A stretch of 64,000 bases of DNA, taken from assembly GCA_010909165.1 (NCBI GenBank), contig VJWM01000011.1, forward strand, positions 124,001-188,000, read 5' to 3'. Shown here piece after piece: positions 33,523 through 44,560 of the stretch. The stretch comes from Anthoceros angustus. Taxonomy: Eukaryota; Streptophyta; Anthocerotopsida; Anthocerotales; Anthocerotaceae. The notes beneath the pieces were generated by a model that saw only the letters and a list, made by a program, of their open reading frames with translations, was not told the origin of the DNA and made no database searches. The translations under genes and the position numbers were made by a program. Position 1 is the first letter of the stretch; each line of letters begins with the position of its first letter.

Positions 33523-35230
33523 TTTCTTGAGGGTTGAAGGATGCGTTTCATTGCTGAAAATGATAGGGTTCTTTGGGCCAGGCGTACACCCATCATGCAA
33601 TTCACATCTTGAAGGTGCGAGACTTCAAGACCCCAGAAGGGGATCGTGCGCAACGTGTAGCTTGCATAATCACGTTTCAACACGGTTCAAAATAACAAAG
33701 GGAGAAACTGCGATCGGGAGGGACGTGGCGGCTAAGATGCAAGGAGTTTTCAAGTTCGATCCTTTGGTCACGGAGGGTGGTGCGCTATTACGTTCGAGGG
33801 TGCCACCACGGGTGATTGTGGCGACTCCATTGTTGCCGTTGGTCCCATCCCACGCCCAAGGTAAAGGAAAGGGACATGCAAAGCGGAAGGATGCCCACGA
33901 TGTGTGTCGATGGCGATAGTCTCAAGGCGGTGGCGGTGGCGTGTAGTGGCGGAGTCCATGAAGTAAGCGGGCCTAGAGCGCAGGCGACATATGAATGTGG
34001 AGCAACTATCATGGTGGGATACGTTTGCGGATGAGCAGTATGAGAGACTTGCGGTGGCATTCCATTCCCGTTGGAGCAGAATGGTCTTGGTACACTCGAT
34101 GAAGAAAGCGAGGTACCACATGACCCTCCGGACTCAACTTTGGTTGATCACACTGGCGGATTTTGGACATGGTGGAGGTGTACATGTCAGTCACGGAGGG
34201 AGGGCAAGGCGAGGCTCGGAGGTTGTGTGAAGGAGATTGAGGAGGAATGAATGATGGTTCTTTGTCAAGCTGAGGATGATCGGAGGCGGACCATTACGGC
34301 TCAAAAGTGGTGGAGGTGGACCATGATCTTGGTCCCTTTCATGATAGTTCATTGGTGGCGACAGAGAACAATGATGCATTCGAGGAAGGTACATGGAGGA
34401 GTTTGTGATCTGGCGCCCACGGTCGTGGGAAAAAGTCGGCGATCAAAGAATGGAGGCGGGCGTCGGGAGAAGCATTTGCAAAGCCTCAACTTCGAGACAA
34501 ATGTGCTGGCCTATGATTTTGACAAGGAACAAGGCGTTGCAGAGGGGCGACAATGAAGGATAAAGACTAAAGTCTTTGAGTTGCGTTGAGCGGTGATGAG
34601 CCGGCGAGGCTTCCGCCGGTGACACGAATGTCATGCGAAGACATGATTGACTCGGAAGACCTCGACAATGTGGAATCGGATGAGTCCACGCGTGGTGGTG
34701 GACCCGGTGGATGATGCGGACTACGGAGAGGAGCGGATAGGCAACCTAATATTGTCAACTTTCCAGTTCCTTGCGGGCGTTATGTCCCCTCGGGCTTGAA
34801 TGCGATGGATTGTTTTCGTCTTTTCGTGGAAAGGTTTAACGACTTGCCATCGGCATCATCTTGTTGTAGGAAGTTGGCGGTGTGATAATGTCAAGACATG
34901 TAAGCGACTATGTGAAACGGATCCCGGCAATGTGGTGCTCTAATTTTTAACAATGTTACGGTGGTTTTGTCGATTGAGTAGCGGTGCGAGGTTTCAATGG
35001 TGATCATGCGGGTCATCTATGTTACGACCTTGCGGTGTGGCGTGTCCCAGGATGGTCACGATCACAGGATGTCCGTGCAAGTATGTATGCCGCAAAGCAA
35101 GTGCGCCAATGTTTTTCGTTCTAGTTAGAGGACCGCCCTAATGACTATAATTGGAGCAGGGCAGAGTCGATCTCGGTGGCGATTCGTGAGCAGGGGCACA
35201 GGCGTAAAATACACGAAGGCAGGGGCTCAA
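33523..35230 (+). pseudogene. Decayed plus-strand coding sequence, unknown family
   Basis: Short plus-strand frames with coding-like peptides follow one another, for example CVDGDSLKAVAVACSGGVHE (about 33900), RMSCEDMIDSEDLDNVESDE (about 34630) and NIVNFPVPCGRYVPSGLNAM (about 34750). The order resembles an acidic linker followed by a transposase start, loosely like piggyBac-type proteins, but no catalytic motif is visible. I leave it unassigned. Confidence 0.3.
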
Positions 35231-37299
35231 AAGCGTCTTCCTCCGGCTGCTTCCATGCCGGAGGTTGTCTTCCTCCTCCTTTGTGGTTTTGTATGCGCCC
35301 GCGCTCATCCCTCCTCTGGCGAGCCGTCCTCACGCCATGCTCCTCCACCCTCCTTCCGACCTCGTTGTTATGCAGGTTTTGCCACATTTGTTGGGTGTCG
35401 CCCCTCCTCCTTCGTCCATCCATCCAACCTTGCCTTGAACTAACCTTCATTTGTTTGCGGCCTTGGATGAGGACTCGCGGAGGTGGCTGAGTCACCACCT
35501 CGTATCACAAGGGAGGATGTGGAGGCAAAGCCTTGAGGCGGAGAAGGATGGAAGTTGCCCATCAGGACTTGTGTGGAGGCCATTTGGGTCTCCATTTGTG
35601 CGTGGGCGGGGAAAGCAGTATGGGATGGCCATCTCCTTCCATGCGGAGGGTGGCGGTGCATCGTAGATTTTCCGGATCTTTGCGGTAGGAAAAGCCAAGG
35701 GGAAGAGGACTATAGGATAGCGAAGGAGGGGTTCACTGGAGGCGAAACGAAGGGTGCAGCAACTCTGACACATCGCGAGGAAGGAGGGTGAAGGAAGAGC
35801 GAGGACTGTCCGGTCCCAGCAATTGTTTGGAGCTTCCGTGACCTTGCATTTGCCCGTGAGTCCATGCAAGCGACTTACGAATGAAGGTTCTTTGAGGAGG
35901 GGGAGGCCCTTGTCGCGAGGGAGGCGGGTGGAAGTGAAGGAGGAGGCGGTGAGCACTTACCTCTGTACCTTTTAAGCGAGTTGAGCATGGTTGTCGCATG
36001 CACTAAATTCATGTGGCGAGGCAGTGATGGGGACACCTTGCCCAGCAGCGGAGAACCTTTGTTGGAGATAGAGGCGTGAAGTGGGTTACCTAGTTTTTTT
36101 TGCAAGCGATCATGAGACTAGAAGCGGGGCGGGAGGGGAAGGGGGAGGGAGGGGTTGGAGGGGCGTAGTCGGCAATTAGAATCTCCATAGCTTTCTCGTT
36201 GGGGTCGAGTTGAGGGGCTGCAATCACATGATTTTGTGTATGCTCAAGTTTAGCGTCCGATGTGCAAGCCATAGTGCACTTGTGAAGTAGCGGAAGCAGG
36301 GGTTTGAGTTTGGGAATGATTCGGAATGTTTGTTAATCACTTGAGACGGTAGGTGGCTATGAAATGTCAATGTCACATGGCATGGGTTGGAGGCGGTTAT
36401 ATGTGAACTACACCATATCGGTTTCCAATACTTTATTGCGAAATGTATTCATCATGGCCTTATACTTTGTACCTTTTGGGGATGTATATTTAATATTATT
36501 CCATGTATTTTATGGATAACCCTAAGGCCCACAAACAAAGGAGCTCCGCTGAAGGATGTATCTCCTGAGCCTCAATTGTGTAACATCGACATTTTAATTT
36601 ATCCAGCGCTTGTGCAAAGGTAGCTTTGATCGTAAGTTGATCCCAAAAAGTGATACATCATTGAAATAAAGCCCTAAGGAGACCATGTTCTAGTCTCGCA
36701 CGCCTTTAAATTTATATGATCTCTACTTTTTCTCCCGACGCCTCTTTATTTAACCATGAGACATCGAGGTGTGGAAATATTAACACAAATTTCGTTTTGA
36801 TGAAGTGAATGGGCTTCAGTGTATCACTATGTGGTATTTCTAGCAATTGCTTCCCACAAACCCTTGGGTCAAAATCAACACATTTCCGAAGCCTACTTAT
36901 GCAAATTTATATTCTGTCTGCCTCCTAAAGTGGACGTGGTAACACTAGCCCTATGAGACCATGATCAAGAGTCCGCTACATTGGCCGGATCCGGCCCCCA
37001 TGATAATCTTGGAAGGGGTTAATATACAAACCCCCTTCACTTTGTGAAACCCTTCACAAAAAGACACGTTGGAAATGCAAAATCGTCGAGATCCTCGTTC
37101 AACGACACCATGCTAATGAAAGGGAAAAACATTGATGTTCACAATTCATAAAACACGAGGGCTTTTCTTGGCGCGGCTGGCGGCACGCCAGTATCCTTGC
37201 GGCTATGCTTTGACACAAGTAATGAAAGAAAATCCATATCACATTTTTAAAACCCCTCTTAGTCCCTCGAATATAGTCTTTCCTCTACAAAGATCCCTC
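35231..37299. other. No recognisable gene
   Basis: Frames on both strands are short and without motifs. 36400-37100 is more AT-rich than its surroundings and looks like unique intergenic or very old repeat sequence. Confidence 0.3.
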
Positions 37300-38501
37300 G
37301 GTGATCGAGACTCATCTGCTTGGGTGGCTTGATCTAAAACAAGCTGCCAGTTGCGCATCGTCAATTCTACTACATCAAGTGGGTCTGCCGGGCCTTCGCT
37401 TCATCATCTTCGCGTTCGCCTTCGTCCTTATCGCCACCACTCCCGGTGGCACGGTATCCGAGGTTTGTTGTCCTTCCTCTAGCAAGTCCCCATTTGCGTT
37501 TTCATCCTTCTTGCACTAAGTGGAACCACACGAGCTTTCGAACAATTTTTCGCTAATACAAACTTCTTTAGCCGATTGTCTTGCTCCTCTCCGGTGGGCC
37601 TCGAATGTGAGCTCCTCTTTCGATCTGGCAAAACCTCGAAACCATGTATGCGTTGTGGGATATAACCACAGTGTCGACCTCTATTGCAATAGTGCGTCCG
37701 AGCTTAATCTTGCCGGTGTTGTTGTCCACTTCTGCGCATCGAATCAATCTCCTTCTTTGAGAATGTTTTGATGAATTTCATCATCAACGAGAGGTCTTTA
37801 GTGCAGCACACCACCATTTTGTCTTGAGACATGTACACCTTCTTCACCACGTATCATGTGCAATCACGGATCGTCCATTGTTAAAAGTCCCTGCGTAATA
37901 TTGGGCGTCATAGCCACTTCCTTGTCTTAGCCTTCCTTCACACAAGCAATATGTACTCCACTCTCAAATCCACCCTGTCATTACTCATGTTTGTTTTGTC
38001 CCAAGCGAAGGACACCATTCCACCCTTGCCACATAATCCGCATGCACTCTCTCACAAGGTGAGCTTCTTCCACTCCGTGCATGACAATGAATTCTTCCGC
38101 GTCGTCTTCTCCTGGAAGCTTTGGAAAGCTGTGTTCATCATGCACGCATCCAACCGACTATCCATAGGACCAATGTCAAAGCCTCTTGGGACATCCATAA
38201 CGAAGGGTATAAGCCGCAGAAGGAATCCCGCATCTCCATAATGTTTCTTTTTCCACTTGATAGTAACACTCTTTCTCGGACCACAGGCGGTGCAGTGCGG
38301 TCCGTCTTTCAAATCCTTGTCGTGATTGCATGCTCATCCTCAAGACTCTTCCAGGTTGTTAATCTCAATATGAAGTTCTTGAAATCCTCGGCCTTTTGCA
38401 AATTCTCCACATCCTTTATTTGTGAGCGCCGAGAAAGAAAAAAACGTTAGGCGAGGACACCACATTCCTATTGTATTCAAACAAGCGTTGGCGATGGCGA
38501 A

Positions 38502-38745
38502 GGAGGGTGTGAAAGGCGCCGGCCGGCCGCGCCCTTCACCCTCCATCGACAAATTTGGTTTGCGAGCTGCACCATGCCACCACGGCCGGCGGCCGGGCCC
38601 GGGCTGGCGAGGGGCGAAGCCACATGGGCGCGGCCGGCGGCGCCCGTGACATGTGCGCATCAAAGATAGTGGGGGCGCGGCCGGCGCCTCCCCCACTATC
38701 GCCATTCTCTCGAGACAGGCGTGGCGGGGCCGGCCGGCGCCCTCG
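38502..38745. repeat. Cluster of GC-rich hairpins with GGCCGGC cores
   Basis: Several inverted repeats sit side by side. 38502-38544 has arms GGAGGGTG...GGCGC and GCGCCCTTCACCCTCC around a GGCCGGCC core. 38626-38645 has arms GGGCGC and GCGCCC around GGCCGGC. 38665-38700 has 11-bp perfect arms GATAGTGGGGG and CCCCCACTATC around CGCGGCCGGCGCCT. A further GGCCGGCC lies near 38723. The arms reach into ordinary sequence, so these are not just GC runs. Confidence 0.85.
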
Positions 38746-39348
38746 GCTAAAAACCAAAGCGACTCATTATGCGTGGTGCGGATCTCACCTTCCAGCAAAG
38801 CCGTTTGAAACGAGCAATCATGTCGTCGTTGAGTGTAGAGGATATTCCTTCCTCACTTCCTCGAAGATGAGCACTCCGGATGTTTAGCCATGGCCACTTG
38901 AATAACATGCGGTTTCTTTCTTGAAGTAATTTAGTCCTCCATTCCTTTGAGATCGAGGATGCTGATTACCTTCCACATTGGTGACAAGAATCTGCCCACA
39001 TTCACCTTTGGTATACCTGGAATGATTTCCAGGGTTTTCAGCATGTCTTTCGGCTTACTTTTGTTTCCGTGTTTGGGATCATCTGTGACTTTCCTTTTCC
39101 CTTCCCTTTCTTGGTGCAGTATGTGCTTATACGCTCGTAACTGCACCCACTTTGAAAAGATCTTATCAATATTATCCCATACCTTGCCCTCCACGCCGCG
39201 ATGCACGTATGTGTCCTGTTGTCCACTTTGTTACCTTGTACACGTCATCTTCTTGGGCCTTCATCATCTTCAATTAATCCAAGAACCTTATAAAGATTGA
39301 ACTTCCATGACATGGTCATCACTCCATCCCGACGCCGCAATAAGAAGC

Positions 39349-39870
39349 TCATCTCGTAAATATCTTACATTCAATAAAAGACATTTTCTTCCGCTTGTCG
39401 GACATTGTGTTATGGTCGGTTGCAAGAACTCTCATCTCGGGCAGCCCAGTATACATGCGCTTCAACATATTGAAAGCAGGACTTCCAGCAATATCTGCCA
39501 AGTGCTTCATAGCAGCATATGTGTGGTTCCCCCCAAGTACACCCATAATATATTTCTTGGCCCTGAATTTCTGCCAGTCCAACTTGCTAATATCGTTGCA
39601 CTCCCCGGGGTCAATCATGCACAGTAATGGCAGAACCCCTTCTTCAATCCTTCCCTTCGAAATAACTCGGGCTAGGTAGTTTGACCATGCCTCGTCCACC
39701 CTCCTGATTTGGGCATCTGGTGTAATATAAGATGCTGGCTTCAAATTCTCAAGCTTTACGATCTTGTCTAACAACTTTCTTGGCATGGCGAGTCCACGAT
39801 TATTGTCAATGGGTCGATTCCGGATGGCATCTTCAAGTCTTTCCTCATCTGTCCGCACATGAATGATCGC
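39349..39870 (-). CDS. ParB-like domain exon of copy A
   Basis: The best preserved reading frame of the family, about 170 codons. It starts around ENIAIIHVRTDEERLEDA and includes LEDAIRNRPIDNNRGLAM, CNDISKLDWQKFRAKKYIMG, VLGGNHTYAAMKHLADIAG and LATDHNTMSDKRKKMSFIE. The G-x-H-x-x-x-A pattern after a conserved strand is reminiscent of the GxRRxxA motif of ParB/Srx-type domains; this likeness is weak and from memory. A donor-like GTAAGA lies at the end of SFIE, and copy B keeps a perfect donor there, so the frame is probably one exon of a spliced protein. There is no start codon in this frame; the upstream part lies in another frame (about 40121-39870). Confidence 0.45.
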   Translation of the reverse strand, partial: AIIHVRTDEERLEDAIRNRPIDNNRGLAMPRKLLDKIVKLENLKPASYITPDAQIRRVDEAWSNYLARVISKGRIEEGVLPLLCMIDPGECNDISKLDWQKFRAKKYIMGVLGGNHTYAAMKHLADIAGSPAFNMLKRMYTGLPEMRVLATDHNTMSDKRKKMSFIECKIFTR

Positions 39871-40125
39871 TATATTCTCTGGTGGGCTTCACTCACGGTT
39901 TCCTTCTGGATTTCTTCTTTCTCTTCCCCAGGTGGAGCCTCGCTATGTGGCCAGTTGGTATGCCTGATGCGGCGTGCCCACCATGCCTTGCTCTCCCACT
40001 CCGAGTCCCCTGTCTCCATACTCTCGGATCGAGGCGGACCAAGAGGTGCCTCGATAGAACCGCGCACTCGCCCGCCCTGCTTTCGTACCGTCTCTTCCGC
40101 AGCAATTGCAAGGGCGTGCAATCGG

Positions 40126-40144
40126 GCGCCCGGCGGCCGGGCGC
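40126..40144. repeat. GC-rich palindrome, 8-bp arms
   Basis: GCGCCCGG, spacer CGG, CCGGGCGC: perfect inverted repeat near the upstream end of copy A. Copy B carries a different GC-rich core at the equivalent place (about 42133). Confidence 0.85.
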
Positions 40145-40399
40145 TAGCCTTCGGTGTGCCTTGGGAACCCGAGCCGGTTGGGATTACGGTGTAACAGTCT
40201 CAGCCTCTAATCGCGGGGAGGGGCCGTGCGGCCCTCCTCTCCGGATCACAGGCAGTGCATGGAGTGCCAAATCCGATGTCATCTCACTGGCGACTTGTCA
40301 GGCTTGTTTGTTTTTGGAGTCCATTCTTGTTAAGAGGGATAGGAGGAGTTAGCCAATAAAATGTTTTGGCCAGTATGATGTGCAATCCCTAGACCCTAG

Positions 40400-40960
40400 A
40401 CCGTCAAGGCGTCGGAGGGTAGTCCGTCAGGCCCAGGGTCAACGGGGTGAATACTGGGGCCGGGGTCCGGCCAGTGGTCCCGTCAGGCCGGTCAGGATGG
40501 GGTCAGGCCAGGGCCCGAGGTCCCGGCCAGGGGTTGATCCCGAAGGTCGTCGGCATGAGTGCGTCAGGCGGTGGGCTCCCGTGGCGAGGTCGAGCGGGAG
40601 TGGTCCGTCGGTAGGTCCAGGGTGGTCTAAAATGGGCGGTCCGGCAAGGGTGGTTCCGTCCGAGTCCGGTGGGGTGGTCACGTCAAGGCGGGTCGGCCAG
40701 GGTGGTCCCGTGGGCGAGTCGCCAGGAGTGGTCGTCCGGGCGGTGGCAGGTGGTGGGGCGGGGTGATCGGGTGGATGAGGCGGGAGGTCGTGGTGGTCCT
40801 CCGGCGGTCAAATGATTGGTCCGTCCCGGGCGAGGGTCCGGGAGTATGGTCCGTCCTTGCGGTCGGCAGAGTGGTCATCCGGGCGGTCCGATGGGTGGTC
40901 CAGATCCTTGAGAGGTCCGTGAGTGGTCTGGCGGGTGGTTTGGTTGGTGGGCATCGCTGG
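40400..40960. repeat. GC-rich degenerate minisatellite
   Basis: Short units of the type GGTGGTCCGTCNGGGCGG recur throughout, with wording such as GTGGTCCCGT, GGGCGGTCC, GAGTGGTC and GGTCCGTC many times and variable spacing. Strong G/C strand bias (G and T on the plus strand). It lies between copies A and B of the ParB-like family. Frames stay open on both strands because of the repetition, and I do not regard them as genes. Confidence 0.75.
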
Positions 40961-41034
40961 CATGGATCTCTTGTTTGGCGGGGCGGTGGTGCAAGAAGTC
41001 CGGTGATGAACTCGTCCGGCGGTTACCACGACCA

Positions 41035-41094
41035 GGGTTAGGGTACATACATAGCGAGGGGTTAGGATACATACATAGGCGGGTTAGGTTGGGG
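41035..41094. repeat. 23-bp tandem repeat with telomere-like GGGTTAGG
   Basis: Two and a half units: GGGTTAGGGTACATACATAG (41035), then GGGGTTAGGATACATACATA (41058), then GGGTTAGGTTGGGG (41081). The GGGTTAGG part resembles telomeric sequence, but the TACATACATA part does not, and the array is very short. Confidence 0.85.
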
Positions 41095-41428
41095 TATGGG
41101 AGTATATAGGAAGGCTGGCGTCCAAGGCGGACTATCCTACCATCTTGGCGCTCAGGTGTGCTCTTGCCTTTAGGCTCGGCGCGGAGTGAGTTCTGCGTCA
41201 CCGTCACGATTAATTGGTGGTAGAGGATGTGTTTAGAGCTCGGTGAGCTCCGTGCAGCTTGATGGGTGTGGGCGGGACGGACTGAGCTCGGGAGGTGCTT
41301 TCGCGGGTGAATTCGGGTGCGAGACTAACCTTGGAGGCTTTGGAGCAGGTGTGGAGTTGCAGTGCCCAAGTCACTTCTGCGGAGCGTGAGCGGTCGGAGG
41401 GATTAGGGCGCTTGGGGTGACTGCCCGT

Positions 41429-42190
41429 ATCTTACCTGCTCAATAAAAGACATTTTCTTCCGCTTGTCGACATTGTGTTATGGTCGGTTGCAAGAACTCT
41501 CATCTCACCGTAAGCCCACAGATACATGCGCTTCAACATATTGAAAGCAGGACTTCCCGAGCAATATCCAAAGTGCTTCATAGCAAGACATGTGTGGTTC
41601 CCCAAGTACACCCATAATATATTTCTTGGCCCGAATACAATTAACTTGCTAATATCGCACTCCCCGGGTCAATCATGCATGAATGGTAACCCTTCTTCAA
41701 TCCTTCCTTCAAATAACTCGGGCTAGGTAGTTTGACCATGCCTCGTCCACCTCCCGATTTGGGCATCCGTGTAAAAAGATCGGGCTTCAAATTCTCAAGC
41801 TTTACCAAGATCTGCCTCCTAACAACTTTCTTGGCATAGGCAGTCCGATTATTGTCAATGGGTCCGATTCGGATGGCATCTTCAAGTCTTTCCTCATCCG
41901 TCTCACATGGACAACAAGCTATGTTCCTCTGGGCTTCACCGCTTCCTTCCTGGATTTCTTTCTTCCCTGTGGAGCCTCGCTATGAGCGATCATATGCTCA
42001 AGTGCGTGCCCACCATGCCTTGCTCTCCCACTCGAGTCCCCTGCCTCCATACTCTGACCTGACAAGAGGTACACAGAAGCCGACTCGCCGCCCACCGCCG
42101 CCCACCGCCTCTTCCAACACCAATGCGTCAGACCGGCGCCGCCGGCCGCGCCCAACCCTTCACAGCCTTGGGAACCCCAAACTGGCCATT
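41429..42190 (-). mobile_element. ParB-like repeat family, copy B (partial)
   Basis: Matches 39358-40160 of copy A with numerous small indels that destroy the frame. Similarity begins at the donor-like site: the minus strand reads ATTGAGCAG then GTAAGATA, and beyond the donor the sequence no longer resembles copy A. GCTTCAACATATTGAAAGCAG and CCCATAATATATTTCTTGGC are identical in both. No downstream part of the family follows on its left side, where the minisatellite and telomere-like repeats lie. Confidence 0.75.
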
Positions 42191-42216
42191 CCTGTGTAAC
42201 AGACTTATTCGCAGGA

Positions 42217-42228
42217 GCGGCCGGCCGC
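42217..42228. repeat. Perfect 12-bp palindrome GCGGCCGGCCGC
   Basis: Self-complementary over its whole length and flanked by ordinary sequence at the upstream end of copy B; same GGCCGGCC core as the hairpins at 38.5-38.7 kb. Confidence 0.85.
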
Positions 42229-43872
42229 GCCTCACCCTCCCTCCCATCACCAGGGCATGAGTGCCCCCGCCGCCGCCACGGCCTCCGCGACATCATGCAA
42301 GAGGGATAGGAGGAGCCAAAGAATGGCGAATCCTCCATCCTAGCCCTATCCTCGATCAGTTCGCCCGGCCAGGGCTCACCGGTCATGCCCCATCCGGATT
42401 GTCTCCGCATGACGGTCTCCTTCGGCCGAATTGCCCGGCATCATCTGCTGCTGATTGGTCCTCAAGCGGGGTGGCTGCCCCATCTATTTCCCCCATCTGA
42501 TTTCTGCCCGCTCGACTTCTGCCTCATCATGTGTCTGTCTCACAATTTTCCCGTGTGTGGTATCATCCTCTCTTTTCGCCCCTTCATTGGTTCGCGGCAT
42601 CTGGCGCTTCTCCGTAATATTCCCACCGTCCTTGATCCACGTATTATCCCATGCCCATCCCCCCGAACCATGGTCCCCTGGTTTACTCTATCGCCTCATA
42701 TCTACCTTCATCTCAAGAATCCAAGATATTTGTTGCTCCATGCCATAGGCTAGTACATTAAGATACAGGGTTGGTTATAAATATGTACTGCTCAAAAAAG
42801 ACTATCCCTACCATCTTGGCCCGCATTTTGCCTGTGTCAGGCGCCAACTTCCATCTCAAATTAATCCAACATGTTTGATTGTGAAGCCCCACGCTATGGG
42901 TGTAGACTATCCGAAGCTCAAAGATGTGTGGTTCTCAAGTAGACTCCTTTGCCCTGAGGTCGTTGCGCTAATCACTTCTCCCCTCTAAGCATGAATGGCT
43001 TCCCCCTTCAAGCCATCCGTATAAGAGGTAGTTCACCACCTCCCATTTCGTCGAATTAGGAGGCGCTGACCAATGAAGGAAGCTGCCTGACAACCTTGGG
43101 CTCGAGTCATCCATCACCGGAACCCTATTCAAGGCTTTCCTCATTCCGCCTCCTTGGACCGAACCGCGGAGTTCATCAGTGCCTCCGCATGCTTTTCAAA
43201 GGCGCCTTCACTCTGTTGGTGTTGTCCACTGGGTGATGGATAAGAGAGGAGTCGCCCATGCTCGGATGGAGTTCTCAGAGTTGAGGATCGCCTAGGATAA
43301 TAGAATGATGAGGAACGCTGCCGCAAACCCGCCTTCCACCCTGGGGTCAGGGAACTGGCTGCCGCCTCCGCAGTCAACACAAAGTTGGGAGCCGCCCGCC
43401 CAACATAAACCGCCGAAGTACTGTGAACCACTTAGACCATTTCGTGGACGAACTCCCCCACGGGGCGCTCCTCCGCCAAAATCGCGACCACGTACCTCCA
43501 TGGAGGAGCCAGAAAAGGAATGTCCAAGAACGGAGCATCCTTCCATCCGCCTCCCGAAAGTCGCCATCGGAGTGGCCAAGGACGCCATACACCCATCCTC
43601 CTCATCGATGGGCCGAGCTCACTAGCGCTGCTCGGCCGTGAGCCCGTCATGCACATTCCGTCAAGCCGGGCTCGACTGTCACAGGACATTTCCTCCTATG
43701 TGATGACGGATTCTAATCTTCCCGCATATGGTCGTAATCGCTCTAGCTTGTCGAGCATCCCGCAGTAAAAAGGATTGAGGAAACGCAAGATAGAAGGCAC
43801 AAGTCATGGAAACCAACATACAACGATTTGCATCAATCGCTTTGAAAACCTTATTCCAAAGTTTTACTTACG
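42229..43872. other. No recognisable gene
   Basis: Short frames on both strands. Minus frames at 43141-43689 are Gly/Arg/Trp-rich without motifs. The sequence may be further decayed repeat. Confidence 0.3.
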
Positions 43873-44560
43873 CTATCGACGATAGCATTTCAAATCCTCC
43901 ACCAGTTTGAAGGATGCACTTCTTGCTTTGGAAGCCATGTAGGTGACCTCATAAGCCTTGTACATGGTTTCATCTTCGCTTATCCGATCAAATACCAAAG
44001 GCTTTGTTGTACAAGATCTCAAACATGTGCTCGTCCATCCATATCCACAATCGCATAGAACCACTTGCTCGGTTTGGCAAGGCCCCTTGAACCCTACGAC
44101 CCACGCTTTCAATAGAGGAGTCCAAAATTGTTCTCCTCCAAGGCTCCTCATCCTGTGTCAACATCCTCCTTCTCGAGTAAGTGGCCTCCACCTTGCTCCC
44201 AACCGACGATGGCAACAGATCCTCATAGTTAAATGGCGTTGGAATAGGCGCTGCACCGATTGTGGGGTCTCTTCCTCGGTCTCCGCAGCCTTCTCCTTCA
44301 GCCGCCTTCCCGGATGTTAGGCTGCCCGATTTCCCATGCCCAATTGACAAATTACCTCTGTGGTGCTTGATGGCGATCTCGCGCCCACCGGAGGTAGGCC
44401 GCGTGCCTTCTCCGACATCCACACCGAAATTCAGCCGCATCCTTCTTCTTGCCGCCGGGATTTCTTGGGCATCGGTCGATGTTCCGCCTGTTCTCCACGT
44501 TCCTTCCTACTTGCCTTCCGCTTGCCATCCTCAAGAGATTAGATACACCGCCATAGGAAG
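43873..44560 (-). pseudogene. Decayed minus-strand coding sequence, unknown family
   Basis: A 150-codon minus frame (44440-43988) continues by a frameshift into ISEDETMYKAYEVTYMASKA (about 43985-43930). Peptides such as PTPFNYEDLLPSSVGSKVEA and LPNRASGSMRLWIWMDEHMF look like real protein sequence. It is preceded by a Lys/Arg-rich N-terminal piece near 44534. I know no family for it; it is probably transposon-derived given its surroundings. Confidence 0.4.

Larger units (their letters stand above)
37300..40160 (-). mobile_element. ParB-like repeat family, copy A
   Basis: Minus-strand repeat that matches 61200-63180 (copy C) along most of its length and 41429-42190 (copy B) over its upstream part. 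The encoded protein reads, from the N-terminal side, through a charged region, the ParB-like domain at 39870-39349, a middle part near 39206-38931 (KVWDNIDKIFSKWVQLRAYK; KTLEIIPGIPKVNVGRF), then HVIQVAMAKH near 38890, and a poorly preserved C-terminal part to about 37300. Shared landmarks with copy C include TGTGTCCTGTTGTCCACTTT (near 39212 and 62980) and GACATTGTGTTRTGGTCG (near 39402 and 63152). A cluster of GC-rich hairpins interrupts it at 38502-38745. I do not recognise the family as a named transposon. Confidence 0.6.

Noticed and set aside
34740-35200. piggyBac-like transposase start
   Set aside because: A single weak N-terminal resemblance with no catalytic Asp blocks downstream, so it is left as unassigned coding remnant.
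40400-41040. Long open frames on both strands in the minisatellite
   Set aside because: They result from the repeated GC-rich unit, which lacks stop codons in several frames.
41429-42190. Selective loss of CAG/CTG triplets in copy B relative to copy A, as a possible methylation-linked signature
   Set aside because: On closer comparison many differences are CTG versus CCG, which ordinary CpG transitions explain, and others are plain small deletions; no consistent rule was seen.
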